DNA of 64,000 bases from Mycolicibacterium frederiksbergense (GCF_012223425.1 NZ_CP038799.1:4324249-4388248); one strand, 5' to 3'; positions 33,388-41,089 are shown, counted from the first letter of the stretch. Translations and numbers: made by a program. Notes: a model not told the origin generated them from the sequence alone.

Positions 33388-34233
33388 TTACTTCAGGCAG
33401 CTACCGGCGTCGACCGGCAGCGTGACACCGGTGATGTAACGCGCCTCGTCGGAGGCCAGAAACAGCACCGCATTGCTGATGTCCACGGCGTTGACCCACG
33501 GGATCGGCAGCGTATGGAACATCTGGCAGATCGGCGCCATGTCGTCGGGGCCCGGGTTCTCCAGGTCCGGCCGGAACATCTTGAAGGTGCCTTCGTTGTG
33601 CAGCATGTCGGTGTTGACGTGGGTGGGATGCACGGTGTTGGCGCGGATGTTGTGATGGCCGAGTTCGACGGCGAAGCCGCGCATCAGGCCCACGACACCG
33701 TGCTTGGCCGACACGTAGTTGCCGCAGTGCGGGTAGGCCTTCAGGCCGCCGACCGAGCTGGTCAGGATGATGGAGCCGCCACGTCCGCCGTTGATGATAT
33801 GCGGCACAGCGGCTTTCACCGACTTCCACACACCGGACAGGTTGATGTCGATCATCTCGTCCCAGTCGAGTTCACTGGTCTCGTGCAGGGGGTCGCCACC
33901 GTTGCCGATACCGGCATTGGCCACCACGATGTCCAGCCGTCCGAGCTGCTCCACACCGCTGTCGACGGCCGCCTTGAGTGCAGCGGCGTCACGGACATCG
34001 ACCTCGGCGGTGACGATGCGGCGATTGAGGCCCTTCACCAGGTTGGCGGTCTCGGCGAGATCGTCGGGGGTGGAGGCGGGAATGGCGGTCTCGACGCCGG
34101 GCCGGATCGGTCCGGCGATATCGATTGCGATGATGTCGGCGCCCTCTTCGGCCAGCCGAACGGCGTGGCTGCGGCCCTGCCCGCGTGCCGCACCGGTGAC
34201 GAATGCGACCTTGCCTTCTACCCGCCCTGCCAT
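33388..34233 (-). CDS. mycofactocin-coupled SDR oxidoreductase
   Basis: A 281-residue SDR of the mycofactocin-coupled group (carveol dehydrogenase-like). It has VTGAARGQGRSHAVRLAEEG (about 12-31), an insertion after IIAIDIA (about 41-58) that buries NAD, S160, and Y173/K177 (YVSAK). In this family NAD is not exchanged, and electrons pass to the peptide-derived cofactor mycofactocin. It heads the operon with two epimerases and the APH-like gene, downstream of two GAGAAT-type boxes. It probably oxidises a secondary alcohol. GAGGACC precedes the ATG. Confidence 0.86.
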   Translation of the reverse strand: MAGRVEGKVAFVTGAARGQGRSHAVRLAEEGADIIAIDIAGPIRPGVETAIPASTPDDLAETANLVKGLNRRIVTAEVDVRDAAALKAAVDSGVEQLGRLDIVVANAGIGNGGDPLHETSELDWDEMIDINLSGVWKSVKAAVPHIINGGRGGSIILTSSVGGLKAYPHCGNYVSAKHGVVGLMRGFAVELGHHNIRANTVHPTHVNTDMLHNEGTFKMFRPDLENPGPDDMAPICQMFHTLPIPWVNAVDISNAVLFLASDEARYITGVTLPVDAGSCLK

Positions 34234-34544
34234 GTGGTCCTCGATTCCTCGGTCATTCCTGCATCAGTACCTTTTGTGCACTTGCTCAGCACTCTTTCAC
34301 CGGCAGAGACTCGTGTCAATGACAGACTCAAATCGGGATATTTGTACTCTTCGCTTAGAAGAATCAGGTTCTCATCGAGGTGCGGGGAGGAGGGCTCGGC
34401 CTCGGAGGGGCCTCGCCGCGCAGCTGTGCCCAGGGGCGTGGCGCCACCGATGTGCGATGCGGTCGGTGGGGGCGCGCCATGCGAGCTGCGAGCGACGCTG
34501 CGTGTCTTCGCGGGGCGGGTGCTGCACCCGCGAGAACGGGATTC
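34234..34544. other. 311-bp intergenic promoter region
   Basis: I see no gene in this stretch between the SDR start and the TetR stop. It holds two GAGAAT-type boxes (34358-34374 and 34531-34547). A CACTTGC half-site at 34279-34285 resembles the palindrome at 51603-51619. It also holds an AT-rich segment (about 34305-34370) suited to a promoter for the SDR/epimerase operon. The GC-rich part (34380-34530) has no clear structure. Confidence 0.6.
34358..34374. promoter_or_regulatory. GAGAAT-box operator (imperfect)
   Basis: GAAGAATCAGGTTCTCA fits the 7-3-7 box with three mismatches to TGAGAAT-N3-ATTCTCA. It is 125 bp upstream of the mycofactocin SDR operon, beside the AT-rich likely promoter. 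Confidence 0.5.
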
Positions 34545-34547
34545 TCA
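34531..34547. promoter_or_regulatory. GAGAAT-box operator (two mismatches)
   Basis: CGAGAACGGGATTCTCA matches the consensus in 15 of 17 informative and spacer positions, with a perfect right arm. It overlaps the stop codon of the TetR gene, so it lies far upstream of the SDR operon. It may be an auxiliary site. Confidence 0.45.
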
Positions 34548-35264
34548 GTCGTCGGTGGCGAAGCCGTGGGCGACGAAATCCCACACTTCCTGCGCCGAGA
34601 TCGGTGTGACGGCGACATCCTCGCTGCCGCTGGACTGTGCGACGAACATCACGGTCTGCATCGTCATCGCCGCCATCCGGCGGGGGCTGACGGTGGGCCG
34701 CAACTTGCCGGCCGCGGCGGCTTCCTCCATCAGCTCGGTGAGCAGCACCACCAGCGGTGCATGGGCCACCTTGACCTCGGACGGATGTGATACCAGCAGG
34801 CGCGGGGCGAAGTCGGTGAACAGTGGACGCTTCGCGGTCGGGTCGGGCCGAGAGGATTCGAAGAGCAGCTCGATGGCCACCTTGAGTCGCTCGATCGGAT
34901 CGGTATGACCGGCGACGGCCGCCCGGATCTGGTCCGCGGATCGGCTGAGGGCGTCCTCGAAGAGTGCGAGCAGCAGCTCGTGTTTGCCGTCGAACTGCAG
35001 GTAGAAGCTGCGCAGTGACTGGCGGGAGCGGTCGACGACCTCTTGCACGGTGAAGTCCGTGCTGCCCTTCTCGATGATGATCGACTGAGCCGCGTCAAGG
35101 AACCGCTGGACGCGCTGAGCCGCGCGCAATTTGGCGGTCTTGATCGAGCGTTCGACCGCGCGCTGCTTCCAGGCGGGTTCTTCGCTTGCGCTGGTCACCG
35201 GCGCCTCAGCTGCGTGCCGAGTGGGAAAGACATGAATGGACTGTACCGGAGAATGCTTGGGCAT
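34545..35264 (-). CDS. TetR-family regulator, candidate GAGAAT-box repressor
   Basis: A 239-residue TetR protein with a ~40-residue N-terminal tail before the DNA-binding domain (about 45-95: RVQRFLDAAQSIIIEKGSTD, FTVQEVVDRSRQSLRSFYLQ, GKHELLLALF). The C-terminal part is a typical all-helical ligand domain. The ATG is preceded by GGTGGAG. The GAGAAT palindrome at 35320-35336 lies 56-72 bp upstream, indicating autoregulation. The same box sits at the heads of the flanking operons, so this is the best candidate for the regulon's repressor. It stands alone between a terminator hairpin and the SDR promoter. The ligand is presumably an acyl-CoA intermediate. Confidence 0.85.
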   Translation of the reverse strand: MPKHSPVQSIHVFPTRHAAEAPVTSASEEPAWKQRAVERSIKTAKLRAAQRVQRFLDAAQSIIIEKGSTDFTVQEVVDRSRQSLRSFYLQFDGKHELLLALFEDALSRSADQIRAAVAGHTDPIERLKVAIELLFESSRPDPTAKRPLFTDFAPRLLVSHPSEVKVAHAPLVVLLTELMEEAAAAGKLRPTVSPRRMAAMTMQTVMFVAQSSGSEDVAVTPISAQEVWDFVAHGFATDD

Positions 35265-35319
35265 CGCCGTGCTCCACCCCCTCGCGACGTACGTGTCGGA
35301 GACTCTAGCTTCCTCATGG

Positions 35320-35336
35320 CGAGAATACTATTCTCA
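35320..35336. promoter_or_regulatory. GAGAAT-box operator upstream of the TetR gene
   Basis: CGAGAATACTATTCTCA has 6-bp perfect inner arms and a C/A mismatch at the outermost pair. Its location upstream of the TetR gene fits a self-regulatory site. It is one of the four strong copies. Confidence 0.8.
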
Positions 35337-35391
35337 TTTTCGCAGTTTCAGAAGGTCTACCGGAAAACCGGCTTTCCCTGAACGGAAGGCG

Positions 35392-35453
35392 CGCCGAAAC
35401 TACGGTTGGTGGGCGGAAATGGCCTCCGACCAGCAATGACCGTAGTTTCGGCG
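35392..35453 (-). terminator. hairpin terminator of the Rieske/ACAD operon
   Basis: A perfect 15-bp inverted repeat (35392-35406 with 35439-35453) with an inner TGGT/ACCA pairing forms a long stem. It lies just downstream of the last gene of the minus-strand operon and upstream of the TetR promoter, so it would insulate the regulator from read-through. Confidence 0.75.
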
Positions 35454-35465
35454 GTGAGAATCGCT

Positions 35466-36266
35466 CTACAGCTGAGCGAGCCGTGGTGCGGAGCCGCGTG
35501 CCCGCAGTCCCGCACCGGCTTTCTTGGTGAGTTCGCGCGAGCTGCCCAGCAGCCCGTCGAGCACCAGGGCCCGCTTCACATGGCGATGCAGCTCGTGTTC
35601 CTCGGTGAAGCCGATGCCACCGAGCACCTGCTGGCAGTTCTTGGCCGCGGTCAGCGCCGCCCTGCCCGCGGCGGCCTTGGCCAGCAGTGCGAGCAGGTCG
35701 GGGTTGTCCGCGCTCGGCAGGGTCAAGGTCGCTTCGGCGCCTTCGATGGCCACCAGCGTCTCGGCCAACCGATGCCGCACGGCCTGAAAGGAGGCGATCG
35801 GCTTGCCGAACTGAACGCGATCCAGTGCGTGTTGGCGGGCCAGCGCGAGCATCGCCCTGGCGGAACCGATCAGCCACCAGCTGACTGCCCGTCGGGCCTC
35901 GGTCACCCGGATCGGATAGCCGTCGTCCTCCCGGCGCAGCGGTAGCCCGCCCATCGTCGGCTCGGCGCTGACCGCACTGATGCGGTCCCACACCACCCAG
36001 CCGTTGCCGGTGTAGGGAATAGGCAGTTCCACGGTGTCGCCGATGGTGTTGCCCGTTGCATGTAGGACGACATCGACGAGAACCGAGGCGTGTGACCCCG
36101 TTTCGCCCAGCAACCGGAACACCAGCGGGATCGCCAGATCCGGCGCATCGGAGAGCATTTCGGCCCAGCCGAGTTCGGTCAGCGCCGCGTCCAGCTCCGG
36201 CCCCGACGCCGACAGCATGGTCTTGCGCAGGGATGCCTCAAGCATCTCGAGTGACTCGCGATCCAT
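35466..36266 (-). CDS. short acyl-CoA dehydrogenase-like subunit
   Basis: A 266-residue protein matching the middle beta domain remnant and C-terminal helical domain of acyl-CoA dehydrogenases (RAMLALARQHALDRVQFGKP, QAVRHRLAETLVAIEGAEAT, CQQVLGGIGFTEEHELHRHV). The N-terminal domain is much reduced and no catalytic Glu is visible. Steroid-degrading mycobacteria use alpha2beta2 ACADs built from one catalytic and one non-catalytic chain, and this looks like the non-catalytic partner of the next gene. ATG 36266 follows AAGGAG; the genes overlap. At 266 residues it is shorter than typical partners (~330-360), so an internal deletion is possible. Confidence 0.75.
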   Translation of the reverse strand: MDRESLEMLEASLRKTMLSASGPELDAALTELGWAEMLSDAPDLAIPLVFRLLGETGSHASVLVDVVLHATGNTIGDTVELPIPYTGNGWVVWDRISAVSAEPTMGGLPLRREDDGYPIRVTEARRAVSWWLIGSARAMLALARQHALDRVQFGKPIASFQAVRHRLAETLVAIEGAEATLTLPSADNPDLLALLAKAAAGRAALTAAKNCQQVLGGIGFTEEHELHRHVKRALVLDGLLGSSRELTKKAGAGLRARGSAPRLAQL

Positions 36267-36268
36267 GT

Positions 36269-37450
36269 TCACTCCTTCCCGAGATCGAGCAGGCGGCGGG
36301 CGATGATGTTGCGTTGCACTTCTGCGGTGCCGCCGTAGATGGTGGCCGACCGTGAGTACAGGTACTCGGTGCGCCAGTCGGTGTCGTCGAGTTCGATGGC
36401 ACCGGGCAGCAGGTCGTGCACGGTGTCGTAGAGACGCTGTTCGGCGGTCGCCAGCAGCACCTTGTCGATGGAGGTGTCCGGACCGAGCTTCTGGCCGTCG
36501 GCCAGCCGGTGCTGGGTGGCACGGGACCGGCACCGCAGGGTGTGCAGGGCCAGATATGCCTCGCCCATGTCGGCGTCGATGTCCTTCGGGCTGGACTGCC
36601 CGACCTCCTTGAGGTCATTGATCAGCGCGTCGAAACGTGAGTACAGGTACGCGATCCGCTGCCAGAAGCAGGTCGATCGCTCGTAGGGCAGCAGATCCAT
36701 GGCGAGTTGCCAGCCGTCACCGGGCTTTCCCAGCATGCGGCTCGCGTCCACGACCACATCGTCGAAGTACACCTCGCAGAACTCGTCGACACCGTGCATG
36801 GTGCGCAATGGGCGCACGCTGATGCCCGGCGTATCCATGTCGATGAAGAACGCGGTGATGCCCGCGTGGGGCGAGCGAAGCGACGGGGAGTCGGGCGAGC
36901 CCTCTCCGGTGCGGGTGAGCAGGATGCAGCGGTGCGAGAACTGCGCGAAGCTCGTCCACACTTTTTGGCCGTTGATGACCCACTGGTCACCCTTCTGCGT
37001 GGCCTTGGTGGTCAGCGACGCCAGGTCGCTACCGGACCCCGGTTCGGAGAATCCCTGGCACCACTGCTCTTCACCGGACAGCAGTTTGGGCACCATCTCG
37101 GCGGCGAGTTCGGTTGTGGCGTAGTCGATCATCGTGGGGGCCAGCACCTCGAGCATCGAATAGGGCCCGGGCTCGGCAAGCCTGCGGCCCACGATCTCCT
37201 CGCCGACGATCGCCCGCAGAATCACCGGACCGCCGAGACCGCCGGCGTGCTCGGGCCAGCCGTACCGGCTCCAGCCGCCGTCGTACAGCGCCTTCTGCAC
37301 CCGGGCGAACTGGCGCATATGCCCTTCCAGGGAGTGATCCTCGGGCGGGGTGAGGTCATTCTCGGCGAGCCACTCCCGCAGCGCCGTGCGGAAGGCCGCG
37401 GGATCGTAGAGATCACTCGGATCCATGATTGGCTTGCTGGGCTCGCTCAT
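36269..37450 (-). CDS. acyl-CoA dehydrogenase, large/catalytic subunit
   Basis: A 393-residue ACAD. It has WCQGFSEPGSGSDLASLTTK (FAD/substrate motif, about 130-149), WVINGQKVWTS (about 157-167), and catalytic Glu E377 in YGGTAEVQRN. An insert of roughly ten residues (SPDSPSLRSPHAG) interrupts the strand before ITAFFIDM and is encoded by a GGGCGAGC-flanked repeat. It overlaps the SnoaL-like gene upstream by 4 bp and the short ACAD downstream by GTGA/ATG context. The pair probably dehydrogenates a bulky acyl-CoA as a heteromer, by analogy with ChsE1/ChsE2 and FadE28/29. Confidence 0.84.
   Translation of the reverse strand: MSEPSKPIMDPSDLYDPAAFRTALREWLAENDLTPPEDHSLEGHMRQFARVQKALYDGGWSRYGWPEHAGGLGGPVILRAIVGEEIVGRRLAEPGPYSMLEVLAPTMIDYATTELAAEMVPKLLSGEEQWCQGFSEPGSGSDLASLTTKATQKGDQWVINGQKVWTSFAQFSHRCILLTRTGEGSPDSPSLRSPHAGITAFFIDMDTPGISVRPLRTMHGVDEFCEVYFDDVVVDASRMLGKPGDGWQLAMDLLPYERSTCFWQRIAYLYSRFDALINDLKEVGQSSPKDIDADMGEAYLALHTLRCRSRATQHRLADGQKLGPDTSIDKVLLATAEQRLYDTVHDLLPGAIELDDTDWRTEYLYSRSATIYGGTAEVQRNIIARRLLDLGKE
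36869..36900. repeat. GGGCGAGC-flanked purine-rich insert in ACAD gene
   Basis: Direct repeats GGGCGAGC at 36869-36876 and 36893-36900 frame a short GC-rich segment that encodes the Ser/Pro-rich insert of the dehydrogenase. Similar GCGAGCGGGAG-type sequence occurs between genes at 63176-63231. Confidence 0.5.
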
Positions 37451-37887
37451 GCCGACGGCCGTCCGATGGCATGCGGCTTGCCGTGGTCATGATCGCCATT
37501 GCGCCGGATGAAGGTCATGGCCCTGGTCCGCAGCCGCCACCCGCCTTCGGTGCGCACGTAGGTGTCGCGGTAATACCCGATCCGCATGTCATGCGCCGAA
37601 TGTTCGATGAAGCACAGGGGCTGGGTGCCGGTGGCGTTGTCGGCGCCCTCGACGAGATCCACGAGAGCGGTGCCTGTCATGAACAGCCCCTTGGGGGCGG
37701 CATCGACCAGCACCGGAAAACGTTCCAGCGCATAGGTTTCACCGAAGGCGCTGTAGGTGCCGTCCGGGGTGAAGACGCTGACCAGACCCTCGATATCACC
37801 CTGGGTGATGGTGACCGCGTATTTGGCCAGCAGCTGCTGGATTTCCACCAGGTCGTCAGTTCGGCTAGGAGCCATCGGCGTACTCAT
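37447..37887 (-). CDS. SnoaL/NTF2-like domain protein
   Basis: A 146-residue single-domain cone fold of the SnoaL-like (SnoaL_4/NTF2) type. It has IQQLLAKYAVTITQGDIEGL (about 16-35), VFTPDGTYSAF, and YYRDTYVRTEGGWRLRTRAM at the C-terminus. Such proteins act as isomerases, cyclases, epoxide hydrolases or small subunits of Rieske oxygenases. Being in the Rieske operon, it could be a beta subunit-like partner, but the alpha subunit here looks self-sufficient. It overlaps the large ACAD gene by 4 bp and the amidohydrolase gene by 23 bp. Confidence 0.75.
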   Translation of the reverse strand: MSTPMAPSRTDDLVEIQQLLAKYAVTITQGDIEGLVSVFTPDGTYSAFGETYALERFPVLVDAAPKGLFMTGTALVDLVEGADNATGTQPLCFIEHSAHDMRIGYYRDTYVRTEGGWRLRTRAMTFIRRNGDHDHGKPHAIGRPSA

Positions 37888-39100
37888 TCTTGTAGACCTT
37901 ACCGCCCTTCATTACAAATGTGACATCCCGTGTAACGGTGATGTCTTCCAGGGGGTTGCCGGGGACGGCGATGATGTCGGCCAGCAACCCCTCGGCTAGC
38001 CGACCCCGGTCCGTGACGTTGATCAGATCGGCGGCGATGGTGGTTGCCGAGCGCAGCACCGCGGCCGGCGGCATGCCCCATTCGACCAGGGTGACGAGTT
38101 CGTCGGCATTCTTGCCATGCGGAATCGCCGGCGCGTCGGTGCCCACCGCGATCTTGACCCCGGCCTCATAGGCCGCCTTGATCGATGTCTCCGCTTTGGG
38201 GAACATGATGGCAGCCTTGTCCTGCAAGGCTTTCGGCGCCTTGGATACGTCCATTGCCTGCGCCAGCCGCCGGGTGGTCACCAGGAAGCGGTCGTTGTCG
38301 ACCAGTGCCTGGATCGCCTCGTCGTCCATCAGGAAGCCATGCTCGATGCAATCGATACCGCACGCCACGGCGTGCTTGACGGCCTCGGCGCCGTGGGTGT
38401 GCGCTGCCACCCGCATACCGCGGCGATGCGCCTCGTCGACGATCGCGCGCAGTTCGTCGTCTGAATAATGCTGCGCGCCTGCCTCACCGGTCAGCGACAT
38501 GACGCCACCGGAGACGCAGACCTTGATCAACTGAGCGCCGTGCTTGATCTGATACCGCACGGCCCTGCGGACCTCGTCGACCCCGTTGGCGATGCCCTCC
38601 TCGACGGTGAGCTCCAGCGCGCCAGGCATGAACGCGGCGAACATGGTGGGGTCCAGGTGCCCGCCGGTGGGGGTGATGGCGTGCCCGGCCGGCACGATGC
38701 GTGGGCCGTCCACCCAGCCGGCGTCGATGGCCTTGCCCAGCGCCACGTCCAGCAGATAGCCGCCGGTCTTGACGAACAGACCGAGGTTGCGCACGGTGGT
38801 GAACCCGGCGCGCAGGGTGCGCCGGGCATTGCCCACCGCACGCAGCACGCGGGTCGGCGGATCGTCCTGCACCTGGGACAGGCCGGGATTCTCGCCGCGT
38901 CCGCCCATCAGCAGGTTGACTTCCATGTCCATCAGGCCGGGTAGCAGATAAGCGTCGCCCAGATCGATGATCTCGCCTTCGGGCTCGCCACCGATGCCGA
39001 TGATGCGGTCTCCGGAGACACGAACGATGCCGGGGCGGATGATCGCCCCGGCATCGACGTCGACCAGACCCGCGGCTTTGAGGGTCAGTACGTTCGACAC
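37865..39100 (-). CDS. imidazolonepropionase-like amidohydrolase lacking the HxH motif
   Basis: A 411-residue amidohydrolase of the prolidase/imidazolonepropionase-like group. The usual H-x-H after strand 1 (PGLIDMHVH) reads PGLMDMEVN, that is E60 and N62. The later ligands persist: the lysine in QLIKVCVSGG, HTHGAEAV, IEHGFL and VGTDAP. Loss of the first metal pair suggests either mononuclear chemistry or loss of hydrolase activity. It starts at GTG 39100, 2 bp after the 109-residue protein, with AAGGAG upstream. It is third in the Rieske operon and likely acts on an amide, lactone or ring-opened intermediate. Confidence 0.78.
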   Translation of the reverse strand: MSNVLTLKAAGLVDVDAGAIIRPGIVRVSGDRIIGIGGEPEGEIIDLGDAYLLPGLMDMEVNLLMGGRGENPGLSQVQDDPPTRVLRAVGNARRTLRAGFTTVRNLGLFVKTGGYLLDVALGKAIDAGWVDGPRIVPAGHAITPTGGHLDPTMFAAFMPGALELTVEEGIANGVDEVRRAVRYQIKHGAQLIKVCVSGGVMSLTGEAGAQHYSDDELRAIVDEAHRRGMRVAAHTHGAEAVKHAVACGIDCIEHGFLMDDEAIQALVDNDRFLVTTRRLAQAMDVSKAPKALQDKAAIMFPKAETSIKAAYEAGVKIAVGTDAPAIPHGKNADELVTLVEWGMPPAAVLRSATTIAADLINVTDRGRLAEGLLADIIAVPGNPLEDITVTRDVTFVMKGGKVYKNEYADGS

Positions 39101-39102
39101 GC

Positions 39103-39432
39103 CTAAACCACCGGCTCCTTGATCAGGTTGATATAGGCCGCGCCACTGTCGAGCACGCGCGGTTGCTTCCACACCTCGATCGGGAAGCTCACCATGACGA
39201 TGGACTGGCCCAGGTGCACCAACGCCTTGGCGTCCTCGGGCATCGAAGCCAGTGGGAAGCGGGCGTCGACATAGACCATGATGTCTTCGAGCCGTTTCAT
39301 GCCGGCGTCGTAGAGTTCCTGCATCTCGGCCATCGTCGAGTTGAGGCGCTTTTGGTACCGCTCTTCCTCGGTGGGAAGGCACCAGTCGGAGAATCGCTCC
39401 AAATCGGCGAATTCCTCGGGCAGCTTAGACAT
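39103..39432 (-). CDS. small protein of unknown function in Rieske operon
   Basis: A 109-residue acidic, soluble protein I do not recognise. It is mostly helical in appearance (EERYQKRLNSTMAEMQELYD, GMKRLEDIMVYVDARFPLAS) with a mixed C-terminal part (QSIVMVSFPIEVW). It has no signal peptide, no membrane segment and only one cysteine (C18). It overlaps the Rieske gene by 8 bp and is followed 2 bp later by the amidohydrolase, so it is translated with them. It may be a structural partner of the oxygenase. Confidence 0.72.
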   Translation of the reverse strand: MSKLPEEFADLERFSDWCLPTEEERYQKRLNSTMAEMQELYDAGMKRLEDIMVYVDARFPLASMPEDAKALVHLGQSIVMVSFPIEVWKQPRVLDSGAAYINLIKEPVV

Positions 39433-40777
39433 TTACCTGATCCTTTTCCGGCGCCTTCGCGCCCGTGGTTGCGGCGCCGTTCGCTGATCCGTCGGCCGTC
39501 TTTTCTTCGAGGCTGGCCTTGTACCTGTCAACGTACTGGTGCGCCGTCATGTGCAGGTGGCGAAGCAGGATCTCCTGATCGCACAGCGGGAACTCGGTGA
39601 CGGCGCGGGTGCCGATCTGGGACTGGGTGGCTTCCAGGGTGTTGGCGTCCTGGAATGCGTACTCCTTGAAGGTGACCGCTGCCAGTTCCTGCGACAGGCG
39701 TTCGCGCAGGTTCTTCGGCGGCACGAAGTACAGGTCGGCCTCGAAGATATGGCTGTCCACACCGGTGGGCCAGTAGTTGTAGGTGAGGTACCAGCCCGGC
39801 GCCCAGAACAGCAGCGTCCAGTTCGGGAAGAACTCGAAAGAGTCGGTGCCCCAAGTCGCATGGCGGCCCGGGTTGATGGCCGGCGGCAACTCGTCGGGCA
39901 GGATGCCGTCGATGTCGGGCCGGTCCCACGGTCCGAACAGCCCGCTGTGCAGGATCTGCTCGATGGGCTTGACCATGTTGATGTCCTTCGGCGGTGACAT
40001 ACCGCCCCACGACGACACCATCGAGTGGTCGCCCTTGATGTCGTAGGCCAGCGCCTCGAAGCCGAACTTGGCCAGCTTCTCGGCCTCCTCCTTCTCGGCC
40101 TGCTTCATGTGCAGGATCGGTGCGTGGTAGAACTCGGTGAACGCGTCGATGAAGAGCTTCCAGTTCGCCTTGATCTCCGAGCGATAGCTGTAGTGCTCGG
40201 TCATCTCGTGGAACGGGTAGCCCTTCAGGCCCTCGCCGAACTCGCCGAGGTATTCCTGCAGCGACACCGCGTCATCGTCGAAGTTGACGAAGATGAAGCC
40301 TTCCCACACCTCGCACCGCACGGACTTGAGCGGGTAATCGGCCTTGTCCAGATCGAAGAACTCGCTCTCCTGCTGGACGAAGGTCAGATCGCCCTTGAGG
40401 TCGTAGCGCCACGCGTGGTACTTGCAGACGAACTGCCGGCAGCTCCCGGAGACCTCCTCGTTCGGGTAGTCGTTCCACACCAGCTTGTTGCCGCGGTGCC
40501 GGCACAAGTTGTAGAAGGCGCGGATCTCGTCGCCGTCGTTGACGATGATGATCGACACGCCGGGGCCGACCGACGGAAGTTCACGGGTGACGTAGCGGCC
40601 CTTCTTGGGGACGAGTTCCACTCGGCCCATGTGCAGCCAGGTCTTGCGGAAGATGGCTTGCTGTTCCAGCTTCCAGTGCTCGGGATCGATGGAATCGGTG
40701 TAGTCGACCGGTGCCGTGCCGAGTTCCGGCCAGTTCTCGGTCCAGCTTCCCGCTGCTGGTTTGGGGAAAAACGCCAC
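39425..40777 (-). CDS. Rieske non-heme iron oxygenase, alpha subunit
   Basis: A 450-residue ring-hydroxylating oxygenase alpha subunit. The Rieske [2Fe-2S] ligands are C92/H94 (CRHRG) and C118/H121 (CKYHAW). The mononuclear iron site has H218 and H223 (FYHAPILH), with bridging E215 and a C-terminal Asp in AFQDANTLE. It begins at GTG 40777 with AGAGAGG upstream and heads a six-gene operon preceded by a GAGAAT box. No reductase or ferredoxin is adjacent; the [2Fe-2S] ferredoxin at 1267-1563 under the same box is a candidate donor. It would insert oxygen into, or demethylate, an aromatic or alicyclic substrate. Confidence 0.92.
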   Translation of the reverse strand: MAFFPKPAAGSWTENWPELGTAPVDYTDSIDPEHWKLEQQAIFRKTWLHMGRVELVPKKGRYVTRELPSVGPGVSIIIVNDGDEIRAFYNLCRHRGNKLVWNDYPNEEVSGSCRQFVCKYHAWRYDLKGDLTFVQQESEFFDLDKADYPLKSVRCEVWEGFIFVNFDDDAVSLQEYLGEFGEGLKGYPFHEMTEHYSYRSEIKANWKLFIDAFTEFYHAPILHMKQAEKEEAEKLAKFGFEALAYDIKGDHSMVSSWGGMSPPKDINMVKPIEQILHSGLFGPWDRPDIDGILPDELPPAINPGRHATWGTDSFEFFPNWTLLFWAPGWYLTYNYWPTGVDSHIFEADLYFVPPKNLRERLSQELAAVTFKEYAFQDANTLEATQSQIGTRAVTEFPLCDQEILLRHLHMTAHQYVDRYKASLEEKTADGSANGAATTGAKAPEKDQVNV

Positions 40778-40865
40778 GGTGCAACCTCTCTGGTGTGTTC
40801 GTTTCGGGTCCGTCGCTCGCTGCCGGGTGCTGGACTACCAGCGGACATCGGCGGCTTCTCCGGTA

Positions 40866-40882
40866 CGAGAATCATATTCTCA
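40866..40882. promoter_or_regulatory. GAGAAT-box operator upstream of the Rieske operon
   Basis: CGAGAATCATATTCTCA has 6-bp perfect inner arms and the 3-bp spacer. It is 89-105 bp upstream of the Rieske GTG, and the opposite strand faces the amidohydrolase operon. Confidence 0.8.
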
Positions 40883-41022
40883 TAACTGACTAACAGATTT
40901 CCAGTCTTTGGCCGTAGGGTCTTCGAAGATGCCCGTGAATCAGCGTGCTCGTGGCCGCGTCGCGCGCCGAAATGCGCGGTCAGGGGCACCGAGAACACCG
41001 CCGGACGTTGATTCTCGTACTG

Positions 41023-41039
41023 TGAGAAGTTAGTTTGCA
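41023..41039. promoter_or_regulatory. weak GAGAAT-box variant
   Basis: TGAGAAGTTAGTTTGCA has a near-perfect left arm and a three-mismatch right arm, closely resembling the variant at 5698-5714. It is about 50-67 bp upstream of the amidohydrolase ATG. Confidence 0.4.
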
Positions 41040-41089
41040 TGTATCGAGAATCTCCAGCGTTGAACGATGGAACCCCGAAGGGACGGCCC

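Larger units (their letters stand above)
40778..41089. other. 312-bp divergent promoter region
   Basis: No convincing gene is present between the Rieske operon (minus) and the amidohydrolase operon (plus). It holds a strong GAGAAT box at 40866-40882, a weaker one at 41023-41039, and further lone TTCTC/GAGAA halves (41011-41016, 41045-41050). The remainder (about 40900-41010) has no recognisable feature. Confidence 0.65.
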
